Part shown: positions 11,501-20,500 of the stretch, one piece after another
Layout: the number at the start of each line of letters is the position of its first letter
Numbering within the stretch: the first letter of the stretch is position 1
Source: Cladorhizidae sp. MBARI D1340-BT2
Taxonomy: Eukaryota; Porifera; Demospongiae; Poecilosclerida; Cladorhizidae
Direction: 5' to 3'
DNA length: 64,000 nucleotides
Assembly: GCA_028752905.1 (NCBI GenBank)
Contig: JAQNBH010000013.1
Coordinates: forward strand, 17,923,302-17,987,301
Notes under the pieces: generated by a model
Database searches by the model: none
The model's input: the letters and a program-made list of their open reading frames with translations, nothing else
What the model was told of the DNA's origin: nothing
Made by a program: the position numbers and the translations under genes

Positions 11501-14500
11501 GGCTACAGAGAGCAGGCTTGACGGTGAACGAAAAGAAATGCCAGTTCGGCAGAAATCAGTGCACCTACTTGGGACACGAGGTGGGGTACGGCAAGATACA
11601 CCCAGTAGCAGCAAAGGTCGCGGCCATATGGACCTACAGCCAGCCCAAGACAAAGAAGGACATCCGGGCCTTCTTGGGAGTCTGCGGCTACTACCGAAAA
11701 TTCATCCCTAACTTCTCATCCATAGCCACCCCACTCTCAACAGCGACTCGCAAGGAAGAACCAAACCACATCAAGTGGACAGCAGAGAAACAAGTAGCCT
11801 TCACCACCCTGAAGGACAGGCTCACACACTACCCAGTCCTCCGAACACCTCACTGGAATAGAAAGTTCTATCTACAGACGGACGCTTCCAGTTCGGGGAT
11901 TGGGTATGTCCTGTCTCAGATGGACGACGACGGCGAGGATCATCCCCTCGCGTACGGATCTCGCAAGCTACTGCCTCGAGAGACAAGATACTCGGCAATC
12001 GAGAGGGAGGCATTGGCCATAATTGAGGGAGTGAAGCATTTTCGGACCTACCTCCAGGGTGTGGCCTTTGAGATCCAGACGGACCACAACCCCTTGACTT
12101 ATATGGACAGAATGCGGGATAGCCATGGACGAATAGCCAGATGGCGAATGTATCTCCAGCAATACGATTATATCATCACCTATCGATCGGGGGCCAAAAA
12201 CGGCAACGCGGATGGCCTGAGCCGAGAGTACGACTCACGGCTAGAGGAGGGGGAAATGTCAGGGAAAGAACACCACACTCAAAACTCACCTTCATTCCCT
12301 GACATAATACCACCAACACCCCCTAGCCAGGCACCACAACCCACAGTTAATGCATCACTACTACCATAAGCATTGGTACACCCAAGAGACTAAGATTAAC
12401 TAAAAGGTAACAGCCACAGTGAATACCACAAGTATTGGATACACCCAAGACTAAAAGGGAACAGCCACAATGAATACCACAAGAACACCCAAGACCAAGA
12501 TTACAGATAGAATGAACTATAGTATTGGATTGGCTATCATTATCATGTGACTGAATGTATGTATATAAGGAGAGTAGAGAGAGAGAGAGAGAGAAGTTAG
12601 ACTATACTCTGTATGTGTCTTTGGCATTGACTTGTATTTAATCAAATACTTATCTACCCAAGTGAAGGGTAGGGAGCCAAAGGGGCAAGAACGTAAAGGG
12701 CCTAGAGAGAGAGGCGGAGGTACGGCTTGTCCAGTTAGGTCTAGGAGGGGTGATTGGTGGTGTAGCCAGTACCCTGAGCTCCTAGGCGTCGCGGTGGAAA
12801 TTACCAGCAGTAGTCTCTGCTCGGACCAGTGTTATTCGTTGAGGCAGGAAGGCCTCAGGAGAGGGTAATTTCCCCGACAGTTGTCCTGTTGGCAAAATTT
12901 GCAGCAACACTTTCTGCTACTTGCAAGGGCTTTAAACAGTGAATGCTGCCATCATGTGATCCATCCTGAGTGAAATGCCCATTTTTGGAGGAATTGATTA
13001 TTACTTTGATAGTGTCATATTTTTTTTGCTGGTGTGTGGTTTAATAGAGGGTTTGTTCTAATTTTTTCCTCAATATAGAAAACTGTGAGCGTTCTATTCG
13101 AGGGGTCATTCTATTCGAGGAATTACAGTCACGTACACTTGCCCCCCTCACCCCTCCATGTTGCTTAAGCTGAGCCACCCTTCCCCTTGTTATGGTGTCT
13201 CTGCATCCTCAGTCTCCTTTTAGAACTTGACAAGAGTTGCATGGGAAACTCCACCAAACATTATTCTATAGCATGCTTATTGCTATAGCGGATATGCTTA
13301 TGCATTTTGCTTTATGGTGGCTTGCTTTTGTGTTTTTGTTTGAAAATATTCTCGAGAGTAAAATGGTAAATAAAATGACTTTTAGTTATTTGTATTCAAA
13401 CTACGTAGCACATGAGCTGCAGCATTATTGAACTAACCATCCTGACCTTCCCCCATGCAACCAAAAAATGGATTAGCCATGGACATGCATTGGAAAATTA
13501 GGAGTCTTTCTTGTTCAACAATTCTTTTGAATGGACCTACTGCATGCAAGTAATGTAAGGAGAGGGGAGAAAATGAAACAACTACAACAGTATATAAATG
13601 CAATCGAATATATGTGTATATATATTGGTTTTGTTGTTACCTATCTATGAATATTATAGCGGAATAGTTCCCTTCATAAACTTTACTCAGGAAAGTAATC
13701 AATCATAGCAGGTGTTTCTGTTCACTTTGTTTATTACTAGACTACACACACATTACCCAACTGGATCACAAGTGGTTCACTTAGTTTTGTGAAGGTCAGT
13801 GCTGTTAACCTGTCACAAGAGTAAGCTCCACAACTTATGTTCACCCAGTGAAAATGAGCAGCAGCTAGGCTCACATGCAGATAATGTTGAAGACTTTTAT
13901 TACCAATTTTCATGTTTTACTGAATTAAGAAACAGATTAGTCGCTGCAATGCATTGGAAAGTTAGGAATCTTCTGGTAGTAAAATTATGATTGTTGGATC
14001 CCTTCATGTCAGGTATTGAATGGGAAATATTAGATAAGTAGAAGTTAGATCTTGAAGACGAAATAATGACAGTGGATACTCATTTACTACCTTAATGAGT
14101 GATTCAAGGCACACTGTAAGTAAAAAAATTATTGAAAATGAGCCCAAACCAGTTTGGATGCTAAGTGTCTGCCTGAGTGAGTTTTAGCTGAAATGTGAGT
14201 GTTGTTGTTGTTGTTGTTGTTGTTTTTTGTACATTTTGAAATAGGAGAGTGCTACCACACTCCCTATTGAAGATGTTTTAATAGAGTTTTATTTAGGCAT
14301 GTTGACTTGCCACCTTCATGGGGGATTCAAGACAGGCTGGAAATGTTTTTGCAGCTTAGAGTGGCCGAAACTAGTATAGAGAGTGTTAGTACATTTCCAC
14401 ACATATATATATATCTTATCTTAGAGATTTTGTGAAGCACTATATAAACAACACATCATTCTTCAGAATTTTCGTATGGTGCTCAGCTACCTCACAAATT

Positions 14501-17500
14501 TTTGTTCATGAGGTTCCCTTACTTTAGGTCCATGTAACTTTGGTATATATGGTTATTAAAATTTTAGTGCCAAAAGGGACCACATTAGAACTTTAGTCTT
14601 TGCTCTCTATCTAGTAATTTTGATGTGAATGTATGGTGCTCCAAAGCCATGAAAGCATTTTTATGCTTTTTATAACTTTTTTACACAAGCAACTGTGTTA
14701 TTTATATTGCAGCGATATTAAATATTCTGTGAATATTCCAAAGGTTAATTTGTTAGAGATAGCTATCTGTTTATGCATATTCCAATTTCTATCCATAACT
14801 TCTGTCCTCCTGCTCAGGGTATTTTTTTTAATTGTTGTTGTTGTTTTTATTGTTGTTGTTTACAACTCTTATTAGATGTTATGCAGCTCTGTCTATGTGA
14901 CTAATGTATTGCCTGGGCCAGTGGTAACCATGGTAGCAGCCAACGCTCTTCAGGGAGATGGAACCAGGGTTGCAGTCACAAGCAAAATGGTAGCTAATGG
15001 CATGAAAGTTGAGCGGTAAGTGGGTTTTTTCCTTTTCAATTCATGTTGCTCCAAAAAGTTGGATTGCCATGTAAGAAACCGCTTGATGATTCAGATAAAC
15101 AGAGATTGTGTTGCATATGTAAGAATGTTTGTTGCTTCCTGCTTGAATGATTCCCACACCCTCCCTCTTCCCTAAGAGTAAGGAGACAAGGATAGAGATA
15201 AGGCTAGTGATGAATAAGGCTAGACTAGAGCAGGATGATGCTGGGATTTATGCACTCCTGGACATACTGGACATACTATAGCGCGAGCTTCACTTTGAGC
15301 CTGGTGAGGATTCGTTCTGATAGTACTGAGCCTATGCATCACACACATGGACAGTCTGGTGAGGATGTGTGCAGGTAGTACTAAGCCTATGAAACACACA
15401 CATGGAAAGCCTGGTGAGGACATGTGCTGGTACTGAACCTTTGCATACACATGGACAGCCTGGTGAGGATACGTTCTGGTAGTACTGAGCCTATGCGTCA
15501 CACACATGGACAGCCTGGTGTGGACATGTGCTGGTACTGAGCCTATGCATCATACACATGGACAGCCTGGTGAGGGCATGTGCTGGTACTGAGCCTATGA
15601 TTACACACATGGATAGCCTGGTGTGGACATGTGCTGGTACTGAGCCTATGCATCACACACTTGAACAGCCTGGCGAGAATGTGTGCTGAGGTCTGCTGAG
15701 GTCTGCAACAACAAAACTCCAGTTATAAATGCCTCCTCAATTCTTATATTCCCTTATCCTGTGATCCCGCTTCACTATAAAAACAACAACATATCCTATC
15801 TAGTCAATGATAGGGTGGGGATGAAATACTGTGTCTTCCCGAGCCACCTTGACAATACTTGCCATGGTCTCTAGTTTTGACTCAAGGTAAAATATGGATT
15901 GAGCTCCTGCCATGTATATGGTATAGTTTAAGCTAGCTGCATGCTACTGTAAAGCTTTGTATGCACTGTAGAATCACCCACTGCATAGAGGTACTCACTA
16001 TAGTGATTGTGATGATCTCAAGTAAGTTTTCATCAATGTAGCTATACTGTTTTCAATAGGCTCAGTACACAATAGTTGGCTTCCAGTACATCATAGTTTG
16101 GTGGAACTCTGTGCAACGCCGAGGGGAAGGATGCAAATGAAGATCCATTTGTAGAGTTTTATATGTTGTCATATATTGTCATATAATTATGTGCAATTCC
16201 GGGAGACCAGAAGTGCGATTGAATTAGAATTATTGTTGTGGTATCTAACAGATGTAAGCTGAAATCGACAACTTGGGGAAGTTTTAGTGAACCTGAGGAT
16301 CAAGAGCAGCATTAGTCAAAGCAGAGATACTGGCTGACATTAATACAAACAGCAAATTCTAGAGCTAACTCTAACTTTAAAACTCAATTGTAAATGATCA
16401 CACAAACACGATTAATACAGGTGAGATCATTTAGAATTTCACGGCACAAGTCCCACTATACATAGCATGGAACCACCCATTAAGGTGAAGGTTAATCGCC
16501 TATCGGTGCGAACTACAGTAGATTGGTGCTCCTCTTTGTTTAATTAATCATTTAGCTGATCTTATTTCTGATGCACCTTGTCTAGCAGTGATTCTAAGCA
16601 ACTGTTATCATTGCAGTTTCACCCTCCCCCCATAAACAGCCAGTTAATAGGTGCTATGAGGGTGAAAACTCGCTTGCAGCACTGGATTTGGAGACAATGT
16701 ATAAGGACGAGTGCATAGTAGGAAGTCAGCTATTCAAACACGTCAGTCAACCAAATGCTACAATGTGGCTGCTTATTTTTTCATTTTTTCATTTTAAGTA
16801 AAAAATTTCTCTGTGCATGTGCACAATGATTGTTTATCATTCGTCTAACATGGAAGCTCTGCCAGCAGTTTCTTTTGATTCTTCCCTCTCCGTGTCAAAG
16901 CAGAGAGCATGGCTAGACCCACTCAGAAGAGAAAAAGGATTGTCCTTAATATCAAGGTAAGCTCAAGATCGGTGATATTGTGATGAATATGTGATTTCAG
17001 TTGGCCAAACATTTCAGCCATCCGAACACCCTCTGATCTCAACTATAATTATTGGTCAATGCCAAGAATCTCAGGCAGGTGATAAAACGGAAATTGCTAA
17101 GAAATAACTGACTTCTCCTGTATACGACTTTAATTATAAAGGGTTATCTAACTCGTTATGGTCTACATGGTTACAATCTTTTGTTGTTGATGTTCCAATT
17201 ATTTTTTCAAACATTTTAATTTTGTAAATGTAGCAGGGCCAATAGTAATATACGAATAGAAGGTTGCTTCTATGGCCACTGGAAGTATCATCCTTCATGT
17301 TGTTGTGGTTTTCATTTTCCAGGTGTGTTAACTTGATCTTGATTGCTGTTTCCAATCAACAGAATGAGGTAAGGTGTGGTCGCATCCTTACATTTGTTTA
17401 ACCCCTATATTTCAAAATGATTTAAAGTCTCGCAACGAACTTTCAGTTGACACTGTAGATACAATGACTTTCTTGATAATCAACTTAAGTCACTTATTTG

Positions 17501-20500
17501 GCATTTCGGCTAGATGCTCTAGCCTGAGTCACTATTCCTGATGAAGCCTTTAAGCATTTAGCCAAAATGTTGAGTGAGTAAATTCAAGTTGATTATCGAG
17601 AAAGTCAATTGATGTTTTAAAAAAGAATTGACAAATACAGACCACAAACATTAGACACCCTTTCCTTTTGAAATCATGTATATACAGTGGTGCCTTATTA
17701 AGACCACCCAGGGAGCATTTCCAACTGGTCTTATTAGAGAGGTGGTCATACTTGGGAATATCGCTCTCGGGCATGGCAGGTGTCTCACAAAGCATTGCTC
17801 AATGGATTTAGTGTACACGCATTTATAATATTAAACCAACTGCAAGCTCCCCAGACAAGATACTGTATTCTCATTTGGAATTATGGGTGTGTCTTGAGAA
17901 AGACATTGGTTATAATTGTACACATGTATGTATTGGACATTAGACTCATGCAGTGTCCATAGGACACAGAAAGTCTGAGATAATGGACTGGACAGTCCGC
18001 TCCATCCTGTTCTGGATGACCATCTGCTCGATAGAATCAGCACATGCATCAAGCTTGGGAATGCCTCGATGAGTGGCTAAGTCACGCAGCTTGCACACCA
18101 TCTCGAACACCTCTGTCATAGCCACAGGAGTGGACATGGGGCCATCTCCTCATCATCTGACTCAGGCTCCTCAGGGGAGGAGTCAGCAGGGGTGGCGAGG
18201 GCATGGTCGAGGGCAGGGTCATAGTGGTCCTCACTGGTGTGCACCTCGCTGTCAATGTTGGCGTAGCCCTCCAGTGTCACACTCTCCGGCAGCTGCACAT
18301 TGATCACCGTATTCCCAGCAGAGATGGTGAGCTCCTCGACCTCAGCAGCTGGGACAGTGGTGGTCGTGAAGCCACACTTCTTAAAGCACTTATTGATGGT
18401 GGACACATGGAGGTCATCCCAGGCCTTCTTGAGCCAGAGGATCGCCATCAGAACGTCCACCTTCTTTACAAGTGAGCTTATTTTCTCAGTGCAACCACTA
18501 TCGCGCCGGAGATCATCTGCTTCCGGTAGACCAGCTTCATGGCCTAGATGATGCCAGCGTCCATAGGCTGAAGCTTGGAGGTGGTGTTGGCGGGCAGTAA
18601 GACCAGCTTAAGGTTTCTGAGGTTGATAACTGAGTGCGCTGAGTAGTTATCAACGAAGATGATGATCTTCCGGCCCTCGGCAAGCATTTTATTGTTGGTG
18701 CACTTGAGCCACTGCTCCCAGATGGGAGCGCTCATCCACGCTTTGGCCTGTGCCTCATACTCGATGCCGAGGTCCCTCTTTGGATCAATGCAGATGTAAA
18801 TATGTACCAGTTCCTGATTTTTCACAGTTGCGCAATGGTATGTCACTTCCATGGAAGGTAGATCTACAAATAAAATCCAAAATTCACTTTATTCTTGGGT
18901 GCTTGGTCTTATTTGGGAGGATATTGACCCAGCCAAGTGGTCTTATAAGAGAGGTGGACTTATCTTAGAGGGTCTTACTTGGGAGGGGCAAAATAAAGCC
19001 AGCCAACCGGAGCAAGCAAAAATGGTCTTATAATGGAGGTGGTCTTACTTGGGAGGGTCTTAATACAGAGGGACCACTGTACCAATATTGTACACCAATA
19101 TTTATTATGTTTTCAATGGACTATCAGTGTAGTCATTCTCGATGATTTGCTCATTCAATGTTTTGGCTAGAATTATCAGGAATAACATGTAAAAAAAATT
19201 TAAAAAAATTAAGTGTGTATTATATTTGGTGAACAATATTTTGAAAGATATAAGCATCCTCTAAAAATGTTTGCAAATTTTGGTTTCCTTTCTTTCTTGA
19301 GAATGCAATATTTTTTGTTTTGTTTTAAAGTGTTAAAGTGTCTATCTAACCAACTGTATTTATCTACCTATCCATCTATCTATCTATCTATCTATCTATC
19401 TATATTAGCTGGCAATTCACATGTACCATGTTGTTCAAATATTAACTATTTTGTTAGCTAGCCTTCACACAGAGTTCAACATTAGCTAACCATCCAAGCG
19501 GCAACTATATACAGCCGAGTTTTGTATATGTGTGTGTATGCACCCGTGGTGCGTGCATGCATGCAGACAAGAATTCCCTATACTGGAGTTGTTTATTGAT
19601 CACTCCTACTTCGATGACTACACACTTTACACCTTTCACGAAATATAACTCTTTCAACTTTCAACTATTGAAGCTTTGTGTGACAACGTGAAATTTTTAA
19701 CCTTCATAAATTCAAGATCTAATGTCACATTACTCAAACATGGGAACAATGAAAAGAATTCCATTTGCGATTCACTGCATCATAGTCTGTATAATTCCAC
19801 TTTCTCCTTTCTTAGTTTGACATGTAGAAATGTCATGGATGGGTCTGGGATCATATGGTTGTCCAAAAGCAAAAGCCAAAAAGTCGTTGCCAACATACCG
19901 TATTTCATCAAATAGACCATGCTGCACGACTAGACCACCTAGAACCTGTTTGGTGGTAGGACTGGGATAGAATAGGCCCTAGGGGATAAACTGTGGATAT
20001 GGCTAGTGATGATAGGGCTGGGATAGAGCCTAGGGATAAGGATGGGATAAGCTAGGGAAAGGGCTGGGATAGGCTAAGGATAGGGGCTAGGGATAGGGCT
20101 GGGGATATGGTTGGGATAGGCTAGGGATAGAACTGGGCCAGGCTAAGGATAGGGCTGGGATGGGATAGGGCTTGGATAGACTAGGGATAGAGCTGGGGTA
20201 GACTAGGTTTAGGATTGGGTCAGGCTAATGATAGGGCTAGGATAGGCTAGGATGGGGCTGGGGATAGGCTAGGGATAGTGCTGGGATAGGCTAGGGATAA
20301 TGCTGGGATAGGCCTGGGATAGGCAAGGGATAGGGCTGGATAGGTTTGGAACAGGCTAAGGATAGAGCTGGGATAGACTAGGGATAGGGTTGGTATAGGC
20401 TATGGATAGGACTGGGGATAGTGCTGGGATAGGCTAGGGATATGGCTGGGATAGGCTAGGGATAGGGCTGGATAGGTTTGGAACAGGCTAAGGATAGAGC

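Larger units (their letters stand above)
10924..12879 (+). mobile_element. 5'-truncated Gmr1-like gypsy fragment (pol end plus 3' LTR)
   Basis: This insert starts in the middle of pol and ends at the last base of a 3' LTR (CCCCGACA). There is no 5' LTR, PBS, gag, protease or integrase. The pol frame is open apart from one TAG, so the source was better preserved than the element at 3566. It is flanked on both sides by the ~620-bp direct repeat instead of a 4-6 bp target duplication. It lies in an intron of the dehydrogenase gene, same orientation. Confidence 0.88.
12257..12879 (+). repeat. 3' LTR of the truncated gypsy fragment
   Basis: Follows a purine tract (GAGGAGGGGGAAA), starts TGTCAGGGAAAG and ends TTTCCCCGACA, so the ends are near-perfect inverted repeats. 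It is 623 bp long. It contains two ~65-bp direct repeats, a TATA box and a GA tract. Its sequence is unlike the LTR at 3566, so it belongs to a different family of the same clade. No second copy is in the window, so the left edge rests on the PPT and end motif. Confidence 0.75.

Noticed and set aside
15220..15507. Minus-strand 95-codon frame
   Set aside because: It is a translation of the ~60-bp minisatellite.
18073..18551. Plus-strand open frames over the Tigger
   Set aside because: The minus strand carries the transposase motifs (VDNYSAH, LQPMDAGII); the plus frames are their complements.
19896..19970. CCGTATTTCATCAAATAG resembling the end of the pogo MITE at 55478
   Set aside because: Similarity stops after about eight bases and no matching second end was found.
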